Notes under the pieces: model-generated | Database searches by the model: none | The model's input: only the letters and a program-made list of their open reading frames with translations | Told to the model about the DNA's origin: nothing | In this document: piece after piece, positions 1 through 11,592 of the stretch | Layout: each line of letters starts with the position of its first letter | Numbering within the stretch: position 1 is the stretch's first letter | Translations under genes and position numbers: made by a program | Source of the DNA: Romanomermis culicivorax | Lineage: Eukaryota; Nematoda; Enoplea; Mermithida; Mermithidae | Reading direction: 5' to 3' | DNA length: 64,000 nt | Assembly (NCBI GenBank): GCA_963922205.1 | Contig: CAWUHX010000351.1 | Coordinates: 232,428-296,427 of the forward strand

Positions 1-263
1 ATTAGTGACCACTTTCGATCTTGGATCCAGATGGGACTGGGGTGAGAGGGTCAAAGAGTTCTTGATGGGTGAGTTTAGGGCCAGAAATAGGAGCAGAAGA
101 AGAAATTGGATGGATTGTCATTTTGTGACAACAGCTGCCACAGCAACCATATGGATGCACAAAGGTTTTGAGAAAGGAGTAGCTTTGCTCAGCAAGGGTT
201 TCCCTGTAGGAAGAGAACATGGTGGAGGGGGAGCTGTCATAGGAGCAGTTACTTGAGTTGCCA
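1..263 (-). other. Short minus-strand ORF with Cys pairs, possible tail of the adjacent retroelement
   Basis: A minus-strand reading frame (220 down to 2) of about 72 residues runs off the window. It contains a Cys-rich stretch (YGCCGSCC) followed by a Ser/Pro-rich part. It has the same orientation as the decayed Ty3/gypsy remnant at 2.3-9.1 kb and may be its 3' end, cut off by the copy A repeat. A cluster of cysteines next to a basic tail would suit the cytoplasmic end of a membrane protein, but no membrane segment is visible. The function is not recognised. Confidence 0.2.
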
Positions 264-2095
264 TTAGAGATGTATTAGGGACCGGGACTGAGAATGAGAC
301 TCAAATTACCCAACCATGTTGTTGGAGTGAACCTGATGTTCTCAAAATTTTGGACCCTGGAGTGGACCAGAACCCGATATTCTTGAAATTTTGAACCTGT
401 ACCTGAAGAAATTGTCACAATTCTGATTTGGGTCTGATATACAACATAGTCATTCAGCTGAAAATAAAATACCCATGTTGAACACATCAATTAACTAATG
501 AAATATGAAAAGTAACAAATCAATACTTTATTGCTTAGATCATCTTGAGACTGACTTGGATATAAAGCCTACAGGACCCAATTTATATTTCACAGAATTT
601 TTTGGCTGTTTGCCCTGTAGTTGCCGTCTTTTCAATCTAGATTTTTTTATAATATTAATCCAAGGATTAAAAATTAAATTATAGAGATGCTTAGTCACTA
701 ATATTTCATGAGAGATTAGTAAATCGAATCGGTTTACTGTGTCTCACCAAACCATATAATTTCAATATGATGTTGTTTCTCTCACATCCATTTTAAGACA
801 TAGTTGTGAGAAGTTTGATCTTGAATATAATAAGTTGAAAATGAATCATTCCTGAGAATAGGGTATATTGCGTAGTTTCACTATCTTTTCTAATGTTGTA
901 CTTATGATGTTTTATGCTTTTCAAAGTGTCCAAAAGTAGGCCGAAAAATGTTGGAAAAATCATTTGGATCACTTTCCTGACACCTACCAATAGGATGCTG
1001 CAGAATGTTCTCATCATTTTTGTAGGGACTAATGTCCAACATCTTATCTTAAAATTTCAAAATGATTTGTGTGCTATTTTTGAGTTGTTGGGATTGGCAC
1101 ACACTGCACTGCCATTCGAATATATTTTTGAATCTGAATGAATCCCCAACCAATAAAGTTATGAGAGAACAGAATTTGCCATCACCTACATAATAAATAT
1201 GGCTTCAAAGTTAAATAATCTTTGATTTATTTAGCTTTGATGTCAGTTGAATGACATGCTTCAAATGAAAGGTCAAAAAATTAAAATTTTTTTTAATATG
1301 AGAAATCAAGCCATTCTGATGTTTCCTCACAGGAAAATGCAAGAATTACGGGTCGTTTATACATGCCTTTTTCGACAGAATGAATCATCAACAGCCTGAA
1401 AATGCACCTTTGTTTGGAAAGGATAACTGTAATTTTGCTGGCTGTAACCTCCACCTGAACCAAATGGATTGAAGATTTCTCTTCGGTTTGATTATGTTCC
1501 ATCAATTGCACTCCATTCCATTTTTCAGAAAAAGTCGTTATAAATGACCCTTTATTCCAATGAAAGTTTTTAATGTTTCCTGCATCTCATTAATGGTATA
1601 TTTAGTGGTATCACACAGCACTTTTTCATTAATTTGCAACATGTGCAGACATCTACAGCTCCTCAAATGGTACACAGACCTAATTTAAATTTTAATACAA
1701 TACAAGGGAAAATTCCGTGGCATCTTGTAGGAGAGTGCACAAAAAACTTTTAAAATGACTCTTTCGGGTTATTTTGACTTCATTTTTGACACTTGAGAGA
1801 GTTAGATGTCAGAAAATTTCTTTCATACCTTCTGTATATAATAAACATTTGAAGGTTTATATTTTGAAACACGCATAGAGACTGAAAAATGCCAAAAAAT
1901 GTAAAACTTCCAACTTTTGGAGTGCTGTAGGTATGAAAATTTTGACTTCTGTGCCAAATATATATGCTGTCACAATACTCAGCATATAAAACCACTCAAA
2001 ATATATCATTTTCAGATATTATCAATTTCCAGCTTATCATAGGTCAATGGAGCAGTAGGCTGAATCTCTCAGAAATCCTGTTTGAATGTTGTCAC
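264..2095 (+). repeat. Unclassified ~2 kb dispersed repeat, copy A
   Basis: This stretch aligns along most of its length, in the same orientation, with 39556-41582 inside WDR5 intron 8. Both copies begin with TTAGAGATGTATT, go on through phrases such as CATTCAGCTGAAAA and AAGTAACAAATCAA, and end near TCAGAAATC. No coding frame is conserved between them. A block resembling its first 170 bases (acidic-looking CCAGAACCAGA units with AAAATTTTG spacers) recurs in direct orientation at about 2125-2310. The element may therefore have direct terminal repeats. No superfamily can be assigned. Confidence 0.6.
1349..1551. mobile_element. Old copy of a ~0.2-kb palindromic MITE, inserted in copy A
   Basis: The left end GGGTCGTTTATACATGCC and right end AAAGTCGTTATAAATGACCC are inverted matches. 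They resemble the ends of the better preserved copies at 16059-16291 and 16988-17213. The interior also matches those copies (TGAAAATGCACC, GGAAAGGATAACTG). Copy B of the host repeat lacks this block, which is consistent with a later insertion into copy A. Confidence 0.55.
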
Positions 2096-2885
2096 ACAGA
2101 ATAGCAAAAAATATAACAGACCTGAACCCAAAATGAGACCCGAAGTTACCTCACTATTTTGCTGCAACCAAGCCTGGACCTGGACACAATATTCGCAAAA
2201 TTTTGAACCCAGAACCAGAACCAGACCCAGACTCAATATTCTCGAAATTTTGAACCTAAACTTAGACCCAGGCCTGATATTTTTAAAATTTTGGACCTGA
2301 TACATATCCAGTAACCATAGGTGGGGGCGGTGGATTTTGAGCCAAAATTGCATCATGGGCAGAACCATCAATGCCGACTGGTCGATTTATGAAAAAAGTT
2401 CGGTATAAGAAATTTGTTGCAGGGGGTAGTGCAAACAGTTCACATATGGTGGAGACATATGGCTGATTTGCCTCCTGCAGTATTGCACATATAATGCCAT
2501 AGGTGTCCCAAGGTAATTTGATAGTGGGCATTGAGGTCAGGGTGAGTTGGAGCCACTGAGGTAGTGGGTGGTGGTTGAGTTTATGCAGGAAGAGAAGAAG
2601 TAGGAAGATAAGAAGGGGAAGAGAAGGAGGAGGAAGAGGTGGATGCTGAGGAGCTACTACCTGTGTTTCAGCAGGTGGTTCTGAAGGAACTGTGGCAGGT
2701 TCCATAAACAGATGGAGTTGAGTCGTCCCACATTCAGTGGAAGGAACTTGAGCTTCACGGTCAGAGGCTGCATTTTAGTCTGAGCATACTCAGGTCTGAC
2801 AAAGTTAAGGGTGATATTATTCAGTTTAGCCTCCTCCTCAGTGAGGTTGCGAGATTGGATATTAGTTGTAGTAGATAGGGGCTGA

Positions 2886-3913
2886 GGGATCACGTCAATT
2901 TGGCGTATGACAATTTGGCGTAGGACAATTTGGCGAAGACAATTTGGCGTATGCCAATTTGGCGAATAAGTCAATTTGGCGTGTATGACACTTTGGCGTA
3001 TTGCTGTATTATCCAACCGAGTTGCATATAATGACACAAAACCTTATTTTTTGTATGCCAGTATTGGAATGTCCAGGTCAAGAGGTGAGCGTGAAAATGA
3101 TTAAATGCTGTCATCTGTCCGCCTAGGACACTGTTGAAACAGCGGCCGGCCAAAAGTAATAAAATTTTATGACCTTGTTTATGGGAATATTATAAAAAGA
3201 TGATGGTAGAGAAAGAAAAAATAATCAGACACCCAAAGGTAACTGGTCATTGCATATTTCTATGGTCTGTTGTCGATGGGAGTTAACACAAGGTTTAAAA
3301 AAAATCGTTTTAAGAGACATGAAAATTCGAATTTAATTTGCATAAATATCAAGAAATTTGAAGCTGTTGTTTCTTCTACCACCTACAAAATAAATTTATA
3401 ACATTTCAAATTTTTAAATTCGACTACTAATTAAAAAAAAAAAATTTATGACCTTGTTTATGAGAATATTATAAAAAGATGACGGTAGAGAAAGAAAAAA
3501 TAATCAGACACCCAAAGGTAACTGGCCATTGCATAGTTCTATGGTCTGTTGTCGATGGGAGTTGACACAAGGTTTAAAAAAAAATCGTTTTAAGAGACAT
3601 GAAAATTCGAATTTAATTTGCATAAATATCAAGAAATTTGAAGCTGTTGTTTCTTCTACCACCTACAAAATAAATTTATAACATTTCAAATTTTTAAAAG
3701 CGACTACTAATTTTTTAAAAATCTAATGTTTAATTTGAAACCGAATTTTCACATTTCAATTTTTCACTCAGCCAAACACGAAACGACTACGTACATACAC
3801 TAAATTGACACATTACGCCAAATTGACATATACGCCAAATTGACTTACACGCCAAATTGTCTTCGCCAAATTGTCATACGCCAAATTGGCATACGCCAAA
3901 TTGACGTAGACCC
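2886..3913. mobile_element. Mutator-like (MULE-type) non-autonomous element with iterated TIRs
   Basis: The element is flanked by an exact 9-bp duplication AGGGGCTGA (2877-2885 and 3914-3922), the hallmark of Mutator-like insertion. Its ends are inverted: GGG, three variable bases, then ACGTCAATTTGGCG. Each terminal ~100 bp is an array of AATTTGGCG units, about seven at the left end and six or seven in inverted orientation at the right. The interior is a near-perfect direct duplication of a 279-bp AT-rich unit (about 3161-3439 and 3440-3718). It encodes no transposase. It interrupts a minus-strand retroelement ORF; removing the element and one duplicate restores the neighbouring sequence. Confidence 0.85.
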
Positions 3914-4458
3914 AGGGGCTGATGTTGAGATTGAGAATCAGTGTCCAAGGGAATGACTATGATCTGAGGTTCTTCCGAGGCAAGTGCTAACTTGGTGTTG
4001 GCTTTAGCTACGGACAATAGCAGGTTGTGGTCTTCAGGTGTAGGGGAGGGAATATTGAAATTGAGAATGACTGAGGGAAGAGTAAGAATTGAATAGAATG
4101 GCAACGCATGAATGCACTTGGAGTTCCAAGAGGAATAGTAGTGGGGTTTGATGCATATGTTTTATTGCAGTGTAGCCAATTTCCTTCATCTACTTCTATC
4201 TGTAATGTGGAAATTATGATGGGTCATAGGAGGAAAGGATTGTTGATTTGGGAGGTAGGTTTTTGACCAAATTTATGCTCAATTCAGTCTAGGGTGGATT
4301 TGAATGCATCTAGGATGTCAGTAGAGTCACTGGTATCAAGCTACGTATTCAGCTTTCGTAAAGTAGTAAGATTAAGTTTGGTTAACAGGTTTGGTGGGAC
4401 ACATCCCTTGACTGTGACTTGGTAATTGGGAAAACATGAAATGATAGGTGGTCAACAC

Positions 4459-5039
4459 CTAATAACTCATAACTGGGGGTAGGATTTCCTTTGACAGTGT
4501 AGGGTTAATGAGGATGTTTTGACCTACAGGAAGTTGTGAATCTTCATCCAAACCCTTGTAGATAAGAGCTTTGGCCACATTGTTAATAATGTGGGGCTCA
4601 AAGGTATTGTGTCTAAACATATGGGAAGCCAAGAAAATCTTGTCCATAAACCATAGTGTCTAGAGGTGAGAAAGAACTTGGTGAGATAAAGCAGCTTTTT
4701 GTTGACCAATTCGTGGTCAGATGGGGTTGCAAAATAGGTGGGGGCTTGTAAAAAATCGTGGGTATGGTGGATGGTGTCCCATACCAACATGCAAGACATG
4801 TAGGCCTTTAGGATGTGATGTTCAGGCATAAAGCTAATTAGTCGGGCTTTTTTGAAGAGGGTGAGGTCCTTTTCGATTCGGGAAATAAGATGGAAGATGT
4901 CTACCACTGGTACTTTCAAGATAACCATGGCATCTTTCTTTTGTCCCATCATTCGATAGATGGATCCAATTAAGGAGTACAGGATATGCCAGTCATTGTG
5001 AGCATCAAAAGTAGTGACAAAGGTGTGGTTATTGTTCAA
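4459..5039 (-). pseudogene. ORF of unknown function at the 3' (env) position of the decayed retroelement
   Basis: A minus-strand frame of 171 residues (5039-4527) continues in an overlapping frame (4647-4459), which suggests a single frameshift near 4.64 kb. The protein is rich in His, Leu and aromatic residues and looks globular and helical. No signal peptide, membrane segment or known motif is evident. It lies 3' of the integrase remnant, where errantivirus-like elements carry env, but nothing in it is recognisably a glycoprotein. A separate short Cys-rich frame (5914-5708) lies between it and integrase. Confidence 0.3.
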
Positions 5040-6189
5040 ATGATTGATAGAGGCTAACCAATCGCTTTCTGTGGCAAATAAGGCTCTAAAAATGAGAGCT
5101 CATCCATCCGGGTGGGCACGTTGGATATAGAAGGGTAGGGTTTTTGTTTCTTTATTGAAGGGGAAAAATGTGGTAGTTTTGTATATATGGAGGTCGAACG
5201 TGGAAATCAACTTCATATCAAACCAGATCTCTTTCTCAAATGAGGTGCTTAGTATTCAACTTTGAAAAAAGTGAGATTGAGAATGAAAATTATGAAATAA
5301 TTTGGGGAAGAGATACTAAGAGTATGTGCTTGGAGAGTGGATCAAGAAATGGGATTTGAAAAGTTTTAATGCAAAGAATTATGAAAAATATTTTTGTAAA
5401 TGAGTAATTTTTATTTTGATTGGAAATTTTCAAAGAAAGTTGAAATTTCAATAATTTTGGGGGTGGATATTGTCTTGATTATGGACTTGAGCAGGACCTT
5501 CACTACCAAACTTAACAAAAGCTCACTTCAGAAGCAGTCTTCAGCCTCCGCATTGGATGTTGCAGGAGCTAGGCCAAGGCATTATGACTGATCAGATCAG
5601 CAGTGACTTACCACTGGAAGTCTTGTTGGCACAGGGGCAGTTGGAAGACAAGAATAGTGGGAAATCCAACCCAGAAAGATCAAGAAAAGAAACATACACA
5701 TAAAAGCTTATAAAAATGCATGCAACTCACAATCAGTGAAAAATATGACATCATTCTGACATCCCGAAGATGATGCCCAGACTATGTAACAATCCTGGGC
5801 ATTGATGCCAGCTGAAACAAAGTGGAGGCCACAGAAGTGAATCGCTGGGGGATTGACAGCAGAGGGGGCTGCCCAAAATCGAAGACAATAGCTGGTTGAG
5901 CCATCACAGAACAATTTTCTTAAAATTAATACAAAAAGAGATCGGATAAGAGTTGTTGAGCAGGGGACACTCAGTCAGGGAAAACTCAGGCTATGTTTGA
6001 GGAGATATTCCAAGTTGAAGAAATTTGGTACACTTTGGGGGAAGAATAAATATACATATGATAATAACTTTAGAATGGGGTGTGGAAATTTCTACTTTTA
6101 GAGCTTTTAGAAAATATGCAAAAAATAATTATGTACAGAAATATAGATAAAATGGGTAAAGTGTAAAACCTACTTATCCGTAGATGTGA

Positions 6190-6790
6190 AAGTAGAAGTG
6201 TAGGGGTTGGATTATAAGGAAAAACTAAATAGGGTAGGCATCATTCCCAATTGTCAGGGTCTTCCACAGTATACCCTTTCAACAGAGATTAATGTTTGAC
6301 TAAATCTCTCAACCATCTCATAACATCATGGGTGATAAGCAGTTTTTTGGACTTTCCAAATTTTTAGGAGCTCACAAACATCTTGCATAAATTTTAGGGT
6401 GAAACAACTACCTTGATCAGAAAGGTGAAATTAGGGGATTCCATGTTGGAGGACAAGATTGTGGACAGAATATTCCACAATAGTAGAGGCTTTCTGATCA
6501 GGGATCAGGTGAGCACCTACTACTTAGTGAAGTAGTCTTGGAAAATGATTAAAGAATGGTGATGGCTTACTGGGGAAATGTTTAAAATATCAGTCATGAC
6601 ATGGGTAGAGGACCAGTACAGGAGTAGGTAACTTAGTCCTGATAAGCTGACAAATTTTTCAAGCTTTTATCCAAGTTCACATGACATCTTCCATTCATGG
6701 CCACCAAAAATTGAGTTTTATGGCCTCAAGGGTGCAGTTGTGCCTCTGATGGTTCATAATTTTTGACAATTTTTGTGGGGGCTACCAGAT
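6190..6790 (-). pseudogene. Integrase core remnant, Ty3/gypsy type
   Basis: On the minus strand one frame shows LSDQGS followed by TAYHP and then MVERF. This is the order of the second catalytic Asp and the catalytic Glu of the retroviral integrase DD35E core. The Asp maps near 6415 and the Glu near 6310. Upstream (about 6650-6750) lies a degraded stretch that could be the zinc-binding N-terminal part. Stops interrupt the frame at several places, including inside the TAYHP motif region. The fragment is inactive and belongs to the decayed element covering 2.3-9.1 kb. Confidence 0.6.
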
Positions 6791-7263
6791 GTCACAGTTC
6801 CTTAGACTTGTGTTGTAGTATACCATCTTCAAGGAAAAAACAAGTGGGAATTTGGAGAGGGTCACCAATGTTAATGGCACTAATAATTTTAGCAGAGGTC
6901 GAATCATCATTTGGAAGTCGACTTATTTTAGCTGGTGAGGCAATAGAAGAAGATTCTACTGCCATCAACTGAAAGTCATCTTTTAACAAAGACTGAGGGT
7001 TGGGGAATTAGTTCCATTATTTTCAGAAATTTTGGCCATAGCACAGGTAACCACATATATGTGGAGATGGGTTTGGGAGTTTCTATCCCGATGTTTTCTG
7101 GCACTGTGAGAATTGTACAGATTTCATCTAAGGGAATTACAGGATTTTCAGTGAAGCAAAAATCTAAACGAAAAATTTCTTCAGCAAGTTTCTCAGTGAG
7201 AGGGATAGGGGCTCATCTTTGTGGGACAAAAAATCTGTACAAGCATTACTTCTTGCATTGACA

Positions 7264-7810
7264 TACTCTACCTTGTAATTATAGTCTTGCAAGCTTATTG
7301 CAAAGCATTTCAGTTTGGTATTTCAGTGTTTTTGATCATTCAATCATTGTAATGGTTTGTGGTTGGTGCATACAATGATATGCTGTCCATAAACATAGTG
7401 ACCGTATATCTGGAAACCATTTAGAATAGCTAGACATTCTTGCTCAGTTGTACTGTAGAGAGTTTTAGCATCAGTGAGGACTCTGTTATTATAAGTGATA
7501 ATCCACTTATCATCACCAGATTCTTAATATAGAATTGCACGAACTGCCATAGTGCTCATGTCAGTTCGGATGATGAATTGAGCTTTGCCATCATAAACAG
7601 AGTAGTGGAACAAAGGCATAGGAATTAGGGCAACTTCTATACCATCAAATGCTTTCCTCTGGGTACCAGTGATGGTGTAGGTTGCATTGTTATGGAGCAA
7701 AGTGTAAAGAGGTGCTGATAAGGTAGCAAGTTTGGGGATGAATCTCTTGCACCATTGTTCAAGGCCAAGGAAACTTTGCATTTGCTTTTTGGTACTCCTA
7801 AATGGGTAGT
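7264..7810 (-). pseudogene. RT thumb and RNase H remnant, Ty3/gypsy type
   Basis: The minus-strand frame starting near 7810 reads QSFLGLEQWCKRFIPKL. This is the conserved segment after the RT palm in Ty3/gypsy polyproteins. It is followed by FIIRTDMST (first RNase H Asp), then YSTTEQECLAIL and IIVCTNHKPLQWL, the Glu and Asp blocks of RNase H. The frame from 7781 to 7524 is open; the rest has stops. The catalytic YXDD region of RT is absent, because gag-like sequence lies just upstream at about 7.9-9.1 kb. An internal deletion of protease and RT palm is the simplest reading. Confidence 0.65.
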
Positions 7811-7984
7811 CAAGAGAAAATAGAGTGGAGTTTACTGAGGGATCAGATTCAGGGGTACTTTTTTACCATATTAGCTGAGGGTAGTTGGGAGACATTATCA
7901 GGAATGGTTATTGGCTCAGAGGTGCTACTAGAAGTGATTCCTGGAGATTGGAGAGTAGGTAAAGCAAAAGGTTGAGGGGGTTGT

Positions 7985-9082
7985 CTCTGTTAAACATGTA
8001 CTATTAATGGGAAAAGTTGATGAGGGATTGGTGGTTGCCGTACCATAGGGATAAGTGTGATATTCAATGGGGTAATTGGCTGGATTATATTAGAGGTTAG
8101 ATGTAACAGTGTTACAAATTTCAGCACCATGACCTGTACATGTGTTATAATACAAACTGTGACTGCCATGATAGTAAGAGTCTCTTCTATTATTATAGCT
8201 GCCTCTGTTGTTTCTCCTGTTGGGATTAATGTGAGTGTCATTTCCTAAATTGGGGTTGTAATGGTTCTGATATCTGTTACTCATATAGGGGACAAGTTGA
8301 CAGTCAGAATTTGATTAGGTTTGGGGATTAACTCACTTTAACCATTCACAGTAGTGTTGTGTGTGTTGCTTTTATGAGCTGCCCACCAATGACCACTGGA
8401 TTGAATAAACAAAGGTCAGTTTCAATTGCGATTTTGAGAGTGATTGTTTGGGGAGTGGAAATTAGAGTGATTATCAGAACATAAATGATTGTGGCTGCAG
8501 GAAGCTGAAAAATCACAGTTTGCAGAATAGTCTCAACTTTTATTAGTCTGAAATTGAGAGAGAGGGGTGATTGTCAGATGTGAAGAGCAGTTGGGTAACT
8601 TTTTGAACACCATCTACAAGTTGTTGCGGAAGGTTAGTTATTTGATCTATGGGGACAGTATTTTCACTAAAGAAAATGTGAGGTTTATCAGAGTGAGAAT
8701 TTTCAGAATTTCCATGGGGGGAATGGGAATTGGGTATGTGTCTTCTATTATAACATCTTTCACTTGGAGGAGTTGGAGGTGCTTGTTGAAAATCTGGGTC
8801 TGCTTGATTGACAAGAATAGGTCACTTTGCGGTACCAATCTTGGTATTTGTCACATCAAGCATTTTTCTTGCTTTTGAAACAACAGTAGAAAGTTGTTGG
8901 ACAGTGTAAAATTCTTGGGTATTGCTGTCATATTTGAAAAATTGAAATGGTCTTTGGTGCTCAGACTGATTTATTCCCTTCTTAATCCATTGGGTTGGAG
9001 AAAGAATGTATAATCGGTAGGAGTAGTTGTTGTGCAAGAGAGATAGCCGGGATTCAATCTTAAGGCCAGTGCTTCCCTGCAC
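7985..9082 (-). pseudogene. Gag-like remnant of the decayed Ty3/gypsy element
   Basis: Minus-strand frames 9082-8822, 8838-8560 and 8284-8090 look like parts of one protein broken by stops and shifts. The last contains an Asn/Arg-rich tract followed by YYNTCTGHGAEIC, which resembles the Cys/His finger at the Gag-protease border of some Ty3/gypsy elements, although one Cys is replaced. The N-terminal part is helical with no clear motif. The gag assignment rests mainly on its position upstream of RT and RNase H and on this finger-like motif. Confidence 0.4.
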
Positions 9083-9784
9083 CTGTCTTAAACTTTGGAA
9101 TGACTACTCAGCCTGGGGTGAGAAGTCCAGAGAAAGAATACTACTTACCCAAGAAAAGCCTGACTAAAACTAGCCAGGCTAGGTAACACACTTCAAATGG
9201 AAAATAAGACAATTTCCTACCAAACATTTATTTCTAAAACTTTCTCTTTAAATCGCCCCTTTCAAAAATATAATGTCCTTCATACACTAAAAACCAAATG
9301 CCAATGTACAACAAGGAATAATAATAAAATGGTAAAAATGCAGATGAAAGAATAATGAAAATTCACCAACTAAATCACAAAATCGGATTCTGCAGTAACT
9401 GTCAAGTTGGGCCAGGTGCAGCTACTTCGGACATTTTGTACTTGCAGGCATCTTCTCATTGATCCTTATATTTCATGCTAATTCCTTATACAACGTTAAA
9501 ATTACAGTCCAAATCATATGAAACTCGAATCATTACTCTTTATTTACAGCTGCTGTGGCAGCTTCGTCCATCTATAACAAAACTATGACATACTGAAAAA
9601 AGCAGATTTTTGTGTTTAAAGTTTAGTATGGATGATAGACAAAAGTTTCATGAAAGTTTTTGGGTGTGTGGCGAAGACGAAAAGGTGAAAAAACAGTTTT
9701 TAGTCACACACATTGTAAAATTGCAAGTAAAATGCAGATGACTGAAAGAACTTGCAAATTCGAGGAAACAGCATTCTTTTGTAT
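9083..9784. other. No gene seen
   Basis: AT-rich sequence without a supported ORF or recognisable repeat. Its last part (about 9690-9784) reads in the same frame as the transposase remnant that follows and may be that gene's degraded N-terminus. Confidence 0.4.
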
Positions 9785-11592
9785 TCTACATAACCAGCAA
9801 TGGTGAAAGATTGAAAGTTTGTAAAGAATTTTTTCTACACACATTGGACATTAGTCATTGGCGAATTTTTAAGGCATTTGAAAAAATGGACAAATGTAAT
9901 ACTGTTCCAATTCCTATGCAACAAGGAAAGCATGCATCAAAGCACAAGTTAAAGGCAACATACTGTCAAGCTGTCATTGGTCACATCAATTCATTCCAAA
10001 AAGTGTCATCCCATTATTGCCACCAATCTACACAATGGGATTATCTGGACAGTCAACTATCCATAGGGCAGATGCCTCAGATGTTTCAAGACTTAGACAA
10101 ACGTCTGTTGTCATGTGTTGAGTCATTAAAGCCCTATCATAAAATTTTTTCGACTGAATTCAATCTATTGTCTGTTTTTTTTGAAATGCTATTTTTCCGC
10201 GGAGAGATGAAAAAGAGTACAACCGTGTCTATAGGTAGAATTAAATACAAAATATTTATAAAATAACTAAAATTCAATGTTCATTCGTACCACTTTTTAG
10301 GTTTTCACACACCAAAAAAAGACCAATGCTCAACATGTGCTGCTCTCATCAACAAGGAGCAGGCAGGAAAGGCTACGGATGTCGACAAAAACGATCACGA
10401 ACAACACCTGTAATGCAAGAATGAATCTTGAGCTTGCTGCCCCAATTGCATTAAAATGGCTGCTGAATCCAAAAACGCCATTGTTGCAACCATGGATTTG
10501 CAATCAGTCTTGCTAATTCCACATTCAGCCAAAAGTCTATTCTACTACTGGAGCAAAATGTGCATTCACAACATGACATTTTTGTCCAATCTAGTCGTGA
10601 TGCCTATTGTTTTGTGTGGAGTGAGATTGACAGCAAGCATGGCTGTTGTGAAATTGGCACCACAATAAAAAAAAGTTTATCAAAGTCCAAGTTTTGAAAG
10701 GTTGATTAAAGTATAGAAAAACATTCCATTAGGACAAATTTTGTTTTCAAATTTAGGCAAGTCTACTATTAAAATCTGGTCAGACAATTGTGGTAGCCAG
10801 AACCAGAATAAGTATTTAATGGCTTTGTACCACACTCTGGTCGCTAACACTATTAATTTGGACATGATTAAACATAACTGCCTTGAGTCAGGTCACACTC
10901 AGATGAGTGTAGACGCAATGCAGAAGTTAATTCTTTTTATTTGTCCATTTTTAGGTGAGAGTTATCAATTATGATAAAAATATATGTTAATTGACTTGAA
11001 TGCCTAAAATATTCAAGCATTGGCAAATGGTGCAATGTTATGAAAATGGCTCGAACCAAACAACCGTTCAATGTTGTTCAATTGACCCACAAAGATTTTG
11101 TAGACATCAAAAGAGTGTTTGAATATCAAACAAATGCAATCGACAAAACGATTGATGGTGAAAAATTATGTGGCTCAAAATAAAATCAGTGTTGTTCACT
11201 AAAATGGGTGTTAGAAAAATGTTCATGAAATATGGATACAATGATGGATGTATTCTAAGTTTTATAATTCCTGATTAGGTATAAAATATTCATTTGTATC
11301 AAATTGCTTTTACCAAGGTTGTCGAAGTCAATCCAAAATGTGCATGTGGTCGACCGGCCCATCAACTCTATCCAACACTATATGATTCATAGTTGCCCAT
11401 CCTGAAGCCAAAAAGAAAGATTTAGTTACATTGTGTGATGCGCATCTGATACCCCATGAGCATCAATCTTGGTTTAGGTAAAATTAATTTGCATCAGACT
11501 TATCATTATTAATATAATTCAACAAATTTTACAGGAATTTGAAAGATGTCAATGTTACCAACAGTGATGATGAAGAAAGTGAATTTGAATAA
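9785..11592 (+). pseudogene. Decayed DDE-type transposase-like gene
   Basis: The frame from about 9785 to 10266 reads VCKEFFLHTLDIS, then GKHASKHK and HINSFQKVSSHYC. This matches the N-terminal signature of a family of eukaryotic transposon proteins common in insects, cnidarians and fish. Further pieces follow in other frames: ATMDLQSVLLIPH (near 10500), YYWSKMCIHNMTF (near 10550), WSDNCGSQNQNK (near 10780) and LESGHTQMSVDAM (near 10890). The last piece ends in an acidic tail with a stop near 11592. The Asp of WSDN is a likely catalytic residue of an RNase H-fold transposase. At least three frame changes and internal stops make it non-functional, unless some breaks are introns. The superfamily name is not certain. 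Confidence 0.6.

Larger units (their letters stand above)
2283..9082 (-). mobile_element. Decayed Ty3/gypsy-type retroelement (gag - partial pol - unknown 3' ORFs)
   Basis: Read on the minus strand, gag-like sequence (9082-7985) is followed by the RT thumb and RNase H (about 7810-7264), then an integrase core (about 6790-6190). Long ORFs of unknown kind follow (5914-5708, 5039-4459, 4104-2283). The protease and RT palm are missing, and the gag-like part lies directly upstream of the RT thumb. All parts have stops or frame breaks. The 3' ORFs occupy the position of env in errantivirus-type elements, but I do not recognise them. No LTR pair was found. A Mutator-like element (2886-3913) splits the 3' ORFs. 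Confidence 0.6.
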
